From: Kitasatospora atroaurantiaca
GTDB taxonomy: Bacteria > Actinomycetota > Actinomycetes > Streptomycetales > Streptomycetaceae
Reading direction: 5' to 3'
Assembly: GCF_007828955.1 (NCBI RefSeq)
Contig: NZ_VIVR01000001.1
Span: 2,976,001 to 3,040,000, forward strand
Length of the DNA: 64,000 nucleotides
The notes under the pieces are model-generated. The model did not search any database. It had not been told where the DNA came from and saw only the letters and a program-made list of their open reading frames with translations. A program made the position numbers and the translations under genes. Shown here piece after piece: positions 16,061-25,459 of this stretch. Every line of letters starts with the position of its first letter. The first letter of the stretch is position 1.

Positions 16061-18628
16061 TCAGAGCTTCTCGACCGGCGCGTACCGCAGCAGCAGCTGC
16101 TTGCGCCCCGACGCCCCGAAGTCGACCGTCGCCTGCGCCTTGTCGCCGACGCCCGAAGTGGCCACCACCGTGCCCAGGCCGAAGCTGTCGTGCGTCACGC
16201 GGTCGCCGACCGCCAGCGAGACCACGTCGCGCTCGACCACCCTGCGGGCCGACTGGCCCCACCCGGACTTCGGCGCTGCCGCAGACCGGGAGGACCCGGA
16301 GGAGGACGCCGAGAACCCCGAGGACCCCGCGTACCCGCGCGAGGCCGGCACCGCCGCCGAGCCCGTCCGCTTCCACTCCACCAGCGTGTCCGGGATCTCC
16401 TCCAGGAAGCGCGAGGCCGGGTTGTAGGAGGGCTGGCCCCAGGCGCTGCGCAGCACCGAGCGGGTCAGGTAGAGCCGCTGCCGGGCGCGGGTCAGGCCGA
16501 CGTAGGCGAGGCGGCGCTCCTCCTCCAGCTCCTTGACCTGGTTGAGCGCCCGCATGTGCGGGAAGATCCCGTCCTCCATGCCGGTCAGGAAGACGACCGG
16601 GAACTCCAGACCCTTCGCGGTGTGCAGGGTCATCATCGTGATGACACCGGCGCCGTCCTCGTCGTCCGGGATCTGGTCGGAGTCGGCGACCAGCGCGACC
16701 CGCTCCAGGAAGTCCGCCAGCGAGCCGACCGGCGGGGTGCCGTCGCCCTCCTCCGACTCCGGGCGCTCGCCCGGGTCCTGCTCGTACTCGAGCGCGACCG
16801 ACGCGAGCTCCTGGAGGTTCTCCACCCGGGTCTCGTCCTGCGGGTCGGTGGACGCCTGGAGTTCCGCCAGGTACCCCGTCTCCTCCAGCACGGCCTCCAG
16901 CACGGCGGCCGGGCCCGCGCCCGACTCGACGACCTGCCGCAGCCCGGCCATCAGGTCGTTGAACTTCCGCACCGCGTTGGCCGAGCGCGCGGCCATCCCG
17001 TACGCCTCGTCCACCCGCACCAGCGCCTGGGCGAAGCTGATCCGCTCGCGCGAGGCCAGCGCATCGATCATCGCCTCCGCGCGGTCGCCGATGCCGCGCT
17101 TGGGCACGTTGAGGATCCGGCGCAGCGGCACGGTGTCCTCCGGGTTGGACAGCACCCGCAGGTACGCGAGGACGTCGCGGACCTCCTTGCGCTCGTAGAA
17201 GCGCACCCCGCCGACCACCTTGTACGGCAGGCCGACCCGGATGAACACCTCCTCGAACACGCGGGACTGGGCGTTGGTCCGGTAGAAGATCGCCACATCG
17301 CCCGGGCGCGCGTCACCCGCGTCCGTGAGCCGGTCGATCTCGTCGGCGATGAACTGGGCCTCGCCGTGCTCGTCGTCCGCGACGTAGCCGATGACCTTCT
17401 CGCCGTGCTCGCCGGCCGTCCAGAGCTTCTTCTCGCGGCGGCTGGTGTTGCGCTCGATGACCGCGTTGGCGGCGCTGAGGATGGTCTGGGTGGAGCGGTA
17501 GTTCTGCTCCAGCAGGATCGTCATGGCGTCCGGGTAGTCCTCCTCGAACTGGAGGATGTTGCGGATCGTCGCGCCACGGAAGGCGTAGATCGACTGGTCC
17601 GCGTCACCGACCACGCACAGCTCGGCGGGCGGCACCTCGGCCAGCCGGCCGGCCGCCGGGTTGACGAAGTCGCCGTCCACCGTGCGCTTGGGGGCCTGGG
17701 CGACCGCGCCGCCGCTGAGCTCGCGCACCAGCATGTACTGGGCGTGGTTGGTGTCCTGGTACTCGTCCACCAGGATGTGCCGGAACCGCCGCCGGTAGTG
17801 CTCCGCCACGTCCGGGAAGGCCTGCAGCAGGTTCACCGTGGTCATGATGATGTCGTCGAAGTCCAGGGCGTTGGCCTCGCGCAGGCGCCGCTGGTAGAGG
17901 AAGTACGCCTCGGCGAGCTTCTTCTCCATCGGGTTGGCGGCCTGGTCGGCGTACGTCTCCTCGTCGATCAGCTCGTTCTTGAGGTTGCTGATCTTCGCGG
18001 TGAAGGACTTCGGCGGGAACTGCTTCGGGTCGAGGTCCAGATCCCGGCAGACCAGCGCCATCAGGCGCTGCGAGTCGGCCGAGTCGTAGATCGAGAAGCT
18101 GGACGTGAAGCCCAGCAGCTTGCTCTCCCGCCGCAGGATGCGCACGCACGCGCTGTGGAAGGTCGACACCCACATCGCGCGGGCGCGCGGGCCGACCAGG
18201 CTCTCGACGCGCTCGCGCATCTCGCCGGCGGCCTTGTTGGTGAAGGTGATCGCCAGGATCTCGCCCGGCTGCACCCCACGCGCGCCCAGCAGGTACGCGA
18301 TCCGGTGGGTCAGCACCCGGGTCTTGCCCGAGCCCGCGCCGGCCACGATCAGCAGCGGGGAGCCGGCATGCAGCACGGCCTCGCGCTGCGGCTCGTTCAT
18401 GCCCTCCAGCAGCTGCGCCGGGTCGACGACCGTACGGGCTGCGCCGTTGCGGTGCCAGGCGTCGTGCTCGGTGGCGGCGGCGTAGTCCGTCTGAAAGAGA
18501 TCATCCGGGATGGCCTCCTCGTACGGGGGCTCCTCGTATAGCGGGGGCTCGTCGGCGGGCGGCTGCTGCGACCCGGCCGAGGGGAGCTCGAAGCCGGGGA
18601 GCGGGAGGTCGTCAAAGAGGCTAGTCAT
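16061..18628 (-). CDS. pcrA: UvrD/PcrA-family superfamily 1A DNA helicase
   Basis: 855 residues. Walker A is GAGSGKT at 97-103. Also present are the Q-motif-like LLEGMNEPQREAV, motif Ia FTNKAAGEMR, motif II VDEYQDTN, motif III GDADQSIYAFRGA, motif IV LEQNYRST, motif V TLHTAKGLEFPVVF and motif VI YVGLTRARQRLYL. Residues 1-65 are an acidic, Pro-rich extension. The C-terminus (GDRVTHDSFGLGTVVATSG onward) is the Tudor-like domain that contacts RNA polymerase in PcrA. It unwinds DNA in repair and in resolving replication-transcription conflicts. The promoter carries the DNA-damage signature described at 18638-18660, and the mRNA is probably leaderless because only three bases separate the predicted start from the ATG. 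Confidence 0.95.
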   Translation of the reverse strand: MTSLFDDLPLPGFELPSAGSQQPPADEPPLYEEPPYEEAIPDDLFQTDYAAATEHDAWHRNGAARTVVDPAQLLEGMNEPQREAVLHAGSPLLIVAGAGSGKTRVLTHRIAYLLGARGVQPGEILAITFTNKAAGEMRERVESLVGPRARAMWVSTFHSACVRILRRESKLLGFTSSFSIYDSADSQRLMALVCRDLDLDPKQFPPKSFTAKISNLKNELIDEETYADQAANPMEKKLAEAYFLYQRRLREANALDFDDIIMTTVNLLQAFPDVAEHYRRRFRHILVDEYQDTNHAQYMLVRELSGGAVAQAPKRTVDGDFVNPAAGRLAEVPPAELCVVGDADQSIYAFRGATIRNILQFEEDYPDAMTILLEQNYRSTQTILSAANAVIERNTSRREKKLWTAGEHGEKVIGYVADDEHGEAQFIADEIDRLTDAGDARPGDVAIFYRTNAQSRVFEEVFIRVGLPYKVVGGVRFYERKEVRDVLAYLRVLSNPEDTVPLRRILNVPKRGIGDRAEAMIDALASRERISFAQALVRVDEAYGMAARSANAVRKFNDLMAGLRQVVESGAGPAAVLEAVLEETGYLAELQASTDPQDETRVENLQELASVALEYEQDPGERPESEEGDGTPPVGSLADFLERVALVADSDQIPDDEDGAGVITMMTLHTAKGLEFPVVFLTGMEDGIFPHMRALNQVKELEEERRLAYVGLTRARQRLYLTRSVLRSAWGQPSYNPASRFLEEIPDTLVEWKRTGSAAVPASRGYAGSSGFSASSSGSSRSAAAPKSGWGQSARRVVERDVVSLAVGDRVTHDSFGLGTVVATSGVGDKAQATVDFGASGRKQLLLRYAPVEKL

Positions 18629-18637
18629 GGCCCTTCG

Positions 18638-18660
18638 AGTCTATGGCCCGCCACCGACAG
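18638..18660 (-). promoter_or_regulatory. PafBC (RecA-NDp)-like promoter of pcrA
   Basis: On the minus strand, CTGTCGGTG (18660-18652), eight bases, TAGACT (18643-18638). This fits tTGTCRGTG-N8-TAnnnT with one mismatch at the weakly conserved first base. The predicted start, near 18631, adjoins the ATG at 18628. Confidence 0.7.
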
Positions 18661-18875
18661 CCCCGGGGCCGATCGAACCGATCGCCTGATCGGTCACATC
18701 CGGTCGACCGGAAGCCTCGAATCAACCCGCCGTCATCCCGGAATGAACACTTCCGCAGATCCCCGGCCAGAGCCGTGACTCACCGCTCCGCCACCCCCAC
18801 CGACCCACTAGCGTCCCCGTCCTAAGTGGCCCGCCCCGCACCACCCGTGGCCCGGCCCGAAAGGAGGACGCCGCC

Positions 18876-19889
18876 ATGGCGTCGCACAGGAAACCCAGGC
18901 CCGGCCCCTTCCGTACCCGGACGGTCGCGACCGTCGCCGGGGCCGCCGCCTCCGTCACGGCGCTGGCCACCCCGGGGCACGCGGAGCCCCCGCCCAGCGC
19001 CGAGCAGGTCCGGGCCCAGGTGGACGGGCTCTACCGGGAGGCCGAGGAGGCCACCCAGCGCTACGACGGCGCCAAGGAGCAGGCCGACGCCCTCCAGCGG
19101 CAGGTCACCCAGCTCCAGGACGAGCTGGCCCGCAAGACCGCCGCCGTCGAGGCCACCCGCAGCCGCCTGGGCACCCTCGCCGCCGAGCAGTACCGCAGCG
19201 GCAGCCTCTCCTCCGCTCTCCAGCTCGCCCTCGCCGACGACCCGCAGCAGTTCCTGCAGCGCGCCGGGATGATGGACCAGGCCGGCGCCATCGAGCAGCA
19301 GGCCCTGCAGCAGTACGGCCAGCAGCGCATGGCCATCGACACCCAGACCGCCGAGGCCCGGGCCAGGCTCGCCGACCTCAGCCGCCGCCAGCAGGAGCTC
19401 GCCACCGAGAAGGCCTCCGTCCAGCAGAAGCTCGCCCAGGCGCAGGCCCTGCTCGCCCGCCTCACCGCCACCGACCGGGCCGCCGTCACCCACGCCTCCC
19501 GCGACAGCCTCCGGCCGTCGTTCCCGGCGGCCCCGGTCTCGGGCCGCGCCGCCGAGGCGATCGCCTTCGCCGTGGCCCAGCTCGGCAAGCCGTACGTCTG
19601 GGGCGCCACCGGCCCCGACTCCTACGACTGCTCCGGCCTGGTCCAGGCCGCCTGGGGCGCCGCCGGCATCACCCTCCCCCGCACCACCTACGCCCAGATC
19701 GGCGCGGCCCCGCGCATCTCCCGCGCCGAACTCCGGCCCGGCGACCTGGTCTTCTTCTTCTCCGGCATCAGCCACGTCGGCCTCTACACCGGCAACGGCC
19801 GCATGATCCACGCCCCCCACCCGGGCGCCCCGGTCCGCTACGAGAGCGTCGACGCCATGCCCTTCGCGGGCGCCGTCCGCCCGGCCTGA
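18876..19889 (+). CDS. Secreted NlpC/P60 peptidoglycan hydrolase with coiled-coil stalk
   Basis: 337 residues; AAAGGAGG precedes the ATG. A basic N-terminus and hydrophobic segment ending in TPGHA-EPP form a signal peptide (cleavage near 36). Residues 40-200 are a long coiled coil rich in Gln, Ala and Glu, as in RipA and Cwl-type hydrolases. The NlpC/P60 domain (222-330) has the catalytic C252 (YDCSGLV), H300 (ISHVGLY) and H312 (MIHAP). It should cut the D-Glu-diaminopimelate bond in wall peptides outside the cell, with the coiled coil acting as regulator or anchor. It ends 10 bases from a convergent gene. Confidence 0.93.
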   Translation: MASHRKPRPGPFRTRTVATVAGAAASVTALATPGHAEPPPSAEQVRAQVDGLYREAEEATQRYDGAKEQADALQRQVTQLQDELARKTAAVEATRSRLGTLAAEQYRSGSLSSALQLALADDPQQFLQRAGMMDQAGAIEQQALQQYGQQRMAIDTQTAEARARLADLSRRQQELATEKASVQQKLAQAQALLARLTATDRAAVTHASRDSLRPSFPAAPVSGRAAEAIAFAVAQLGKPYVWGATGPDSYDCSGLVQAAWGAAGITLPRTTYAQIGAAPRISRAELRPGDLVFFFSGISHVGLYTGNGRMIHAPHPGAPVRYESVDAMPFAGAVRPA

Positions 19890-19899
19890 GGGCTCGGCC

Positions 19900-21081
19900 T
19901 CAGGGCGCGTCCGGGTACACGAAGGCGACGTACCCCCCGTACACCGCGGAGCAGAGCGCGGCCGTGGCGAGGATCAGCACCAGCGTGGCCCGGTTGCGCA
20001 CCCGCGACAGCCCCGTGGCCAGCGGCAGCAGCAGGCCGAAGGCCGGAAGCAGGAAGCGTGCCCGGGAGTTGAAGTACGCCGCGTCGCCCAGCGCCAGGAC
20101 CAGCATCGCGCCGCTGAACAGCAGCAGCACCGGCGGCTGACGCTGGATCAGCGACACCGCGAACAGCAGCCCACTGCCCACCAGCACGACCCCGACCACC
20201 ACGGCGGCCAGCCACACGGTGTCCCTGTCGGTCAGCAGGTCCTTGAAGGAGTAGAAGGTGCTGCGCCCGTAGTCGAGGTGGGACTGCCAGGCGTCCTGCA
20301 CCCGGAAGTAGCCGTCCCAGCGGCCCTTCCGGAGACCCACCCACCCGACGAATCCGGCGAAGCCGAGCGGTGCCAGCACCATCGCGGCCGCCGCCCGCGG
20401 GCCGCCCCGCCCCTGCACCAGCTCCCAGAGCGCGGCCCCCGAGACGGCCGCGGCCAGCGCGATCCCGGTCGGCCGGCTCAGGCCGGCGAGCACACAGAGC
20501 GTTCCGGCCCAGACCCAGCGCCGCGCCACCACCGCGTACACGGACCACGCGGCGAAGGCCGTGAAGACCAGCTCCGAGTACGCCGCGCTCTCCACCACCG
20601 CGTACGGCGTGACGCCCCACAGGACGGCGGCGACGGCGGCGACCCGCCGCCCGTACAGCCGGTCCGCGACGGCGAAGATCCCCCAGGCCGCCGCCAGGGA
20701 GGCGATCCAGGCGACGGCCAGCGCGGCGTGGTTCACCGAGAGCGGCGTCAGCAGGCCGACCGCCCGGATCAGCATCGGGTAGGCCGGGAAGAACGCGTAC
20801 ACCTCGTACGGCCCGTGCGGCCCGGGTACCGGTGTCGAGCCGGCGTAGCCGTGCACGGCGATGTCCTGGTACCAGTACGCGTCCCACATCGAGCTCAGCC
20901 GGTACACCCCCGGCACCCCTCGGTGGGCACCCCAGGCGGCCAGCAGCAGGACGCCCACGGCGCGCGCCGCGGCGTAGCCGAGCAGCGCGGGCACCACCCC
21001 GGGCACGGAGGCGGCGGTCGGCCGGCTCTCCTGATCAACCGGCCGGTACTGCGAGCTCCGGCCGACCAGCTCGGTGCGCAT
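19900..21081 (-). CDS. PIG-V-like membrane mannosyltransferase (GT-C type)
   Basis: 393 residues from the ATG at 21081 (GGAG five bases upstream); GTG at 21087 is an alternative. It is a multi-pass protein with about nine hydrophobic helices. The first loop holds the GT-C style acidic motif SSMWDAYWYQDIAVHGY, and an FFPAYPMLIR block follows, as in PIG-V-like mannosyltransferases. These use polyprenyl-phosphate sugars on the outer face of the membrane. The neighbours are further glycosyltransferase-like membrane proteins, so a role in surface glycan or glycolipid synthesis is likely. Acceptor is unknown. Confidence 0.8.
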   Translation of the reverse strand: MRTELVGRSSQYRPVDQESRPTAASVPGVVPALLGYAAARAVGVLLLAAWGAHRGVPGVYRLSSMWDAYWYQDIAVHGYAGSTPVPGPHGPYEVYAFFPAYPMLIRAVGLLTPLSVNHAALAVAWIASLAAAWGIFAVADRLYGRRVAAVAAVLWGVTPYAVVESAAYSELVFTAFAAWSVYAVVARRWVWAGTLCVLAGLSRPTGIALAAAVSGAALWELVQGRGGPRAAAAMVLAPLGFAGFVGWVGLRKGRWDGYFRVQDAWQSHLDYGRSTFYSFKDLLTDRDTVWLAAVVVGVVLVGSGLLFAVSLIQRQPPVLLLFSGAMLVLALGDAAYFNSRARFLLPAFGLLLPLATGLSRVRNRATLVLILATAALCSAVYGGYVAFVYPDAP

Positions 21082-21225
21082 CTGCACTCCAACGGTGAAC
21101 CGGGCGGGACCGCGATGGCGGCACGACAGCCACCATCACATCCCTACCGTCCGCGGAGTGCAAACACAGCGTCAACGCACGCTGACGGAACGCGGTCGCC
21201 CCGGTGCCGGGCGACCGCCGGGCCG

Positions 21226-22752
21226 TCAGCGCGAACGCCGCTCCAGCAGCGACACAGTGAGGCCGCGCACGTGCTTGACCTCGGTCGGCGTGTAGGCGGC
21301 GCGCAGCGCGTCGGCCTCGGACTTCGGCAGCTTCTGGTACGGGTCGTCGGCGTCGCCGAAGGTCACCACCCACACCCGGGCGGTGTTCCCGAGGCACTCG
21401 GCGGGCTGCTTGCAGGGGACGGTGTAGAGGTCCTCGTTCTGCAGCGACGTCTTGGCGGCGAACACGTCCTTCAGCTTGACGTCGTCCGGCAGGTAGTAGT
21501 CGACCTCGAAGTCGAGCATCATGTACGCCGACTCGCCCCTGACCGGAACGAAGCCGTCACCGGGCTTGTAGCCGGCCGTGATGATCTTTGCCGCGCCCCG
21601 GCCGTTGGTGGTCTCGTGGGAGGTCGTGGTCCGCAGCTTCTGCTGGTCGGGAATGCCCACCAGGGTCACCACGGCGAGGCCGACGGCCACCAGCGCGCGC
21701 GGCCGGAGCGAGCTCAGTCCGGCGCCGGCGAGAACCGCCCAGGCCGGGACCGTGTAGAGCTGGTAGCGGTCGAAGAAGTAGGCGGTGTGCCCCTGCGAGA
21801 TGATCCAGGTCAGCCCGATCGGCAGCGCCGCCACCAGGCCGATCTCGAACGCCGAACGGCGCCCGCGCGCCCACCCCGCCGAGACCGCGGACAGCGCCAG
21901 AATGCAGGCGCCGACCAGCCCCGAGCCGAACAGTCCGGGCCAGTAGTCGAGGAAGGTGTGCAGGTTCGGCGTCTTCAGCCAGGAGATCTGCCGGCCGACC
22001 TGGCGCTGGCCCAGGATCACCAGCGGCACCACCGGCAGCAGGCCGACCGCGACGGCGAGCGGGTAGCCGAACAGCAGCCGGCGGTCCCTGCTCCGCCACC
22101 AGCGCAGCACGACGATCGCCGCGTGGCTGCACAGGAAGACCAGCGAGACCATGTGGAACAGCCCGGCCACGGCGACGGCCAGCGCGTACGGCAGCCAGCG
22201 CAGCACCGTCGGCCGCTCCAGCGCCCGCAGCAGCAGCCAGGTCGCCGCGGACGCCGCGAGCATCACGAAGGCGTAGGAGCGGGCCTCCTGCGCGTACCGG
22301 GAGACGGAGGGGATGACCGCGAACAGCAGCCCGGAGACCAGCGCGGTGCGGGTGTCGAAGAGCTTCCTCGCAGTCAGCACCACGAAGACGGCGGCGCCCG
22401 CGACGGCCAGTGCCGAGGGCAGCCGGAACATGGTCAGGGAGTCCCCGAAGATGCTGGTCCAGCCGTGCATCAGCAGGTAGTAGGCGCCAGAGACCGCGTC
22501 GACGTGCTTCAGGAGGTCGAGCAGCTCGCCGGTGCTCCGGGTGGCCGCGCTCCAGGTGGCGAGCTCGTCCCGCCAGAGCTGCGGGCGCCAGCTGCCGCGT
22601 ATGCCGAGCGCGAGCGTCAGCAGGGCCGGCCATATCCACACGGTGCGGGTGAGCAGACTTCCGGTCCGGGAATCCGAGGCCGGGAGGCGTCGCCGCGGTC
22701 GGGCGGTGGCATCCAGGCCTTCGGCCACGGGTGCCGTCGCGCTGAGGGTCAT
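21226..22752 (-). CDS. GT39-like multi-pass membrane glycosyltransferase
   Basis: 508 residues from the ATG at 22752, which has GGAAGG nine bases upstream. A 40-residue cytosolic leader precedes the first membrane helix. The first extracellular loop has the acidic motif WRDELATWSAATRS, as in the PMT/ArnT-type (GT39) family. Another eight to ten helices follow, then a soluble C-terminal domain (about 390-508) with three Cys. It likely transfers a sugar from a polyprenyl-phosphate donor to a surface acceptor. It is separated from the GT2 gene by a terminator and so has its own promoter. Confidence 0.8.
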   Translation of the reverse strand: MTLSATAPVAEGLDATARPRRRLPASDSRTGSLLTRTVWIWPALLTLALGIRGSWRPQLWRDELATWSAATRSTGELLDLLKHVDAVSGAYYLLMHGWTSIFGDSLTMFRLPSALAVAGAAVFVVLTARKLFDTRTALVSGLLFAVIPSVSRYAQEARSYAFVMLAASAATWLLLRALERPTVLRWLPYALAVAVAGLFHMVSLVFLCSHAAIVVLRWWRSRDRRLLFGYPLAVAVGLLPVVPLVILGQRQVGRQISWLKTPNLHTFLDYWPGLFGSGLVGACILALSAVSAGWARGRRSAFEIGLVAALPIGLTWIISQGHTAYFFDRYQLYTVPAWAVLAGAGLSSLRPRALVAVGLAVVTLVGIPDQQKLRTTTSHETTNGRGAAKIITAGYKPGDGFVPVRGESAYMMLDFEVDYYLPDDVKLKDVFAAKTSLQNEDLYTVPCKQPAECLGNTARVWVVTFGDADDPYQKLPKSEADALRAAYTPTEVKHVRGLTVSLLERRSR

Positions 22753-22928
22753 TGCGACGAACCTTCCGAGTCTGTGATCACTGCCGATTCCCCCTACGTG
22801 CACACGCTGACGAAGAGCGGTGTGGTGTCGGCGCTCGGGCGGTCGGAACGGATCACCTGGCTGAAAATGCGATCACCACAAAACCCGAGCATCCTACCCC
22901 GGGGTCCTTACGGTGAATCCGACGACGA

Positions 22929-22957
22929 ACGGCTCCCCGCCGGTTGCAGGGAGCCGT
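22929..22957. terminator. Stem-loop downstream of the GT2 gene
   Basis: Arms ACGGCTCCC (22929-22937) and GGGAGCCGT (22949-22957), about 35 bases past the GT2 stop. The rest of the 240-base gap contains the promoter region of the GT39-like gene. Confidence 0.65.
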
Positions 22958-22992
22958 CGCAGTCCGTGGGGCTCAGGAGAGCTCTGCGGCGC

Positions 22993-24018
22993 TCAGGAGA
23001 GCACGGAGACCCGGGCGCGCTCCTCGGACTTCACGGCCTTGGCCGGGGCCGGCGCGGGGGCCGAGGCGGAGTCCGAGCCGATGAAGTAGGTCGGGCGCTG
23101 CTGGACGGCCGTGTAGATCCGGCCGACGTACTCGCCGAGCATGCCGGCGCAGATCAGCTGGACCGCACCGATGAAGAGCACGGCGACGAAGAGCGAGGTC
23201 CAGCCGGGGACGGCCACACCGGAGACGAAGGCGACCAGGCTGAAGACCAGCAGTCCGAGGCAGGCGAAGAAGCTGATGATCCCGAGCCAGGTCGCGATCC
23301 GCAGCGGCGCGGCGGAGAAGCTCGTGATGCTGTCGATCGCCAGCCGGATCATCTTGCTCAGCGGGTATTTGGTCTCGCCTGCCACCCGCTCGTCACGGTG
23401 GTAGGTGACCTCGCCGCTGGGGAAGCCCAGCCACGGGACGAGCAGGCGGTACACCTGCTGCTGGTCCGGCAGCGCCTTCAGCGCCTCGACGGCGTCCCGG
23501 CTCAGCAGCCGGAAGTCGCCGGCCTGCGAGGTGACGTTCTTCCCGACCAGACGACGCATCAGCCAGTAGTAGGCACCGGCCGTACGGCGCTTGAAGCCGG
23601 TGTCGGTGCTCCGGTCCGATCGCACGCCGTACACGATGTCGAGCTTCTGGCGCTGGGCCAGTTCGAGCATCTCGGGGATCTTCTCCGGCGGGTCCTGGAG
23701 GTCCGCGTCGATGCTGACCACGTACCGGCCGAAGGAGCTGTGGAGACCCGCGGTGAGCGCCGCCTGGTGCCCCGAGTTCCGGCGCAGCTGCACGACCCGC
23801 AGTTCGGGCCACTCGGCACGGAAGTCGTCGAGGATCGAAGCGGTCCTGTCGGCACTGCCGTCGTCCACCGCGACGACCTCGTAGGAGGCGCCGATCCCGT
23901 CCAGCGCGGGCCGCAGGCGGCTCACGAGGGCGGGCAGCGCGTCCTCTTCGTTGTACATCGGTATGACGACCGACAGAGTGATCTCCGCCCGAAGGTCAAC
24001 AGCCACAGCCCCGCCCAC
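22993..24018 (-). CDS. GT2 polyprenyl-phosphate glycosyltransferase (GtrB/DPM-like)
   Basis: 341 residues from the GTG at 24018; GTG at 24006 is also possible, since neither has a strong ribosome-binding site. The GT-A domain has SVVIPMYNEEDALP near 16-29, VDDGSADRT near 52-60, the DAD-type SIDADLQDPPEKI and a QRRWxR-like segment. Two C-terminal membrane helices (about 238-262 and 272-296) match the GtrB/ArnC layout. Such enzymes load a sugar from a nucleotide donor onto undecaprenyl phosphate at the inner face, supplying GT-C enzymes like the flanking ones. It should be the donor-making partner in this group. Confidence 0.9.
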   Translation of the reverse strand: MGGAVAVDLRAEITLSVVIPMYNEEDALPALVSRLRPALDGIGASYEVVAVDDGSADRTASILDDFRAEWPELRVVQLRRNSGHQAALTAGLHSSFGRYVVSIDADLQDPPEKIPEMLELAQRQKLDIVYGVRSDRSTDTGFKRRTAGAYYWLMRRLVGKNVTSQAGDFRLLSRDAVEALKALPDQQQVYRLLVPWLGFPSGEVTYHRDERVAGETKYPLSKMIRLAIDSITSFSAAPLRIATWLGIISFFACLGLLVFSLVAFVSGVAVPGWTSLFVAVLFIGAVQLICAGMLGEYVGRIYTAVQQRPTYFIGSDSASAPAPAPAKAVKSEERARVSVLS

Positions 24019-24100
24019 CCCAAATTCACACAGTCAGTTGACCAAAATCATACACATCAACGAACACGCCCCCCGACGTGCACAGTTCGTGCATGAGGCC

Positions 24101-25291
24101 TCAGATGCCCCGCTTCCGCTCGGGTCGGATGTCCTGCCGGATGTCCTGGAAGGCGGCCTCGAGCTTGCGGTGCATGAACGGCGCCAGGGGGCGCTCGACC
24201 AGGCGGTGCACCAGGTAGGCGAGCAGCAGCATGGTGCAGGCCACGGTCGCGAGCGTGGGGTACGGCCCCATCCACTCACGGACCCGGGTGATCAGCTGCC
24301 AGCCGATCTCCTGGTGCAGCAGGTACAGCGGGTAGGTGAGCGAGCCGGCGACGGTCAGCCACTTCCACTGCATCCAGTTGAAGGCACCGAGCGCGGCGGC
24401 CGTCACGACGGCGAACGCGAGCGTGGTGAGCGTCACCGTGATCGCCCACGACAGGTGGTGCTTGGTGCCGTACTCGTAACCGCCGATGACACCGCGGATC
24501 TGGTCCTGCGCGATCAGCCAGCAGAAGACCAGCATGCCCCAGAGCAGCAGGTTGGGGCGGAAGCGGTACATCAGGAAGATGACGATGCCTCCGATGAAGT
24601 ACCAGGCGTACGTCGGCTGCACGAGATTGGTGAGCAGCGGCATGTTGGCCTGCGGGGCCAGCAGGGCGGCGAAGGCCCAGACCGCGCAGAAGGTCACCAC
24701 CCGGCGGTAGGTGAGGCCGAAGACCAGCAGCAGGCCGAACAGGACGTAGAACCGCATCTCGGACCAGAGCGTCCAGTAGACCGGGTCGAGGTTGTCCACG
24801 CCCAGCGGCATGTTGACCATGGTGAGGTTGGTCAGGATCCGGCTCAGGGTCGGCCGGTGGGTGTTGTCACCCCAGATCGTCGGTACGACCAGCAGGACGG
24901 CCGCGGTCATCAGCACGGAGACCCAGTAGGCGGGGAAGAGCCGGACCACCCGCGAGGTGACGAACTGGCCCGGCGTCCTGCCCCAGCAGGACATGCATAT
25001 GACGAAGCCGCTGATCAGGAAGAACAGCTCGACGCCGGTCCAGCTGTACGCGCCGACCAGGTGCGCCTTGGGCATGAGCTCGCTCGGCAGCCCGTGCCAG
25101 ACGGCTGGGAAGCGCTCCACACCCACCCAGTGCCAGCCGACGACGCCCATCGCCGCGATCAGGCGCAGGCCGTCCAGCACGTACAGACGCGGGCGCTTGC
25201 CGCCGGACGGCGCGGCCTCCCGCCCACGTGCGACGCCCTGGTACGGCGTCGGCGGAGCCAGGGGGCTCGGAGTCGTAGCGGTTGAAGTCAT
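24101..25291 (-). CDS. Acyltransferase 3 family membrane protein
   Basis: 396 residues from the ATG at 25291; a GTG codon directly precedes it. About ten membrane helices. The first carries the family His motif (LRLIAAMGVVGWHWVGVERF), followed by SWTGVELFFLISGFVICMS and an Arg-containing loop TSRVVRLFPAYWV. AT3 proteins O-acylate surface polysaccharides, lipids or antibiotics. There is no SGNH domain at the C-terminus. Its position between glycosyltransferases suggests modification of the same envelope glycan. Confidence 0.92.
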   Translation of the reverse strand: MTSTATTPSPLAPPTPYQGVARGREAAPSGGKRPRLYVLDGLRLIAAMGVVGWHWVGVERFPAVWHGLPSELMPKAHLVGAYSWTGVELFFLISGFVICMSCWGRTPGQFVTSRVVRLFPAYWVSVLMTAAVLLVVPTIWGDNTHRPTLSRILTNLTMVNMPLGVDNLDPVYWTLWSEMRFYVLFGLLLVFGLTYRRVVTFCAVWAFAALLAPQANMPLLTNLVQPTYAWYFIGGIVIFLMYRFRPNLLLWGMLVFCWLIAQDQIRGVIGGYEYGTKHHLSWAITVTLTTLAFAVVTAAALGAFNWMQWKWLTVAGSLTYPLYLLHQEIGWQLITRVREWMGPYPTLATVACTMLLLAYLVHRLVERPLAPFMHRKLEAAFQDIRQDIRPERKRGI

Positions 25292-25459
25292 CACACAGCG
25301 CTCTCGGTCCGGGTGTCAGGGGCCCACCGGACGGAGGTGCTGTGAACCGGCAGGGCGACGCTCATCTTATAGACGGATTAAAGCCCGCTGAGGATCGCAC
25401 CGGAACCGTTACGTGCCCGGGCCGGAGTCGCCCTCCGCGACGCCGGCCCGGGCACACGT

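Noticed and set aside
15965..18541. An 858-codon open frame opposite pcrA
   Set aside because: pcrA on the minus strand has every helicase motif. The antisense frame is Arg/Val/Asp low-complexity.
18661..18875. ydaO-type c-di-AMP riboswitch before the NlpC/P60 gene
   Set aside because: Wall-hydrolase genes in streptomycetes often have one, but the 216-base leader lacks the conserved core and is too short.
20278..24096. A 1,272-codon open frame on the plus strand
   Set aside because: It is antisense to three membrane protein genes and has repetitive His/Gln/Arg composition.
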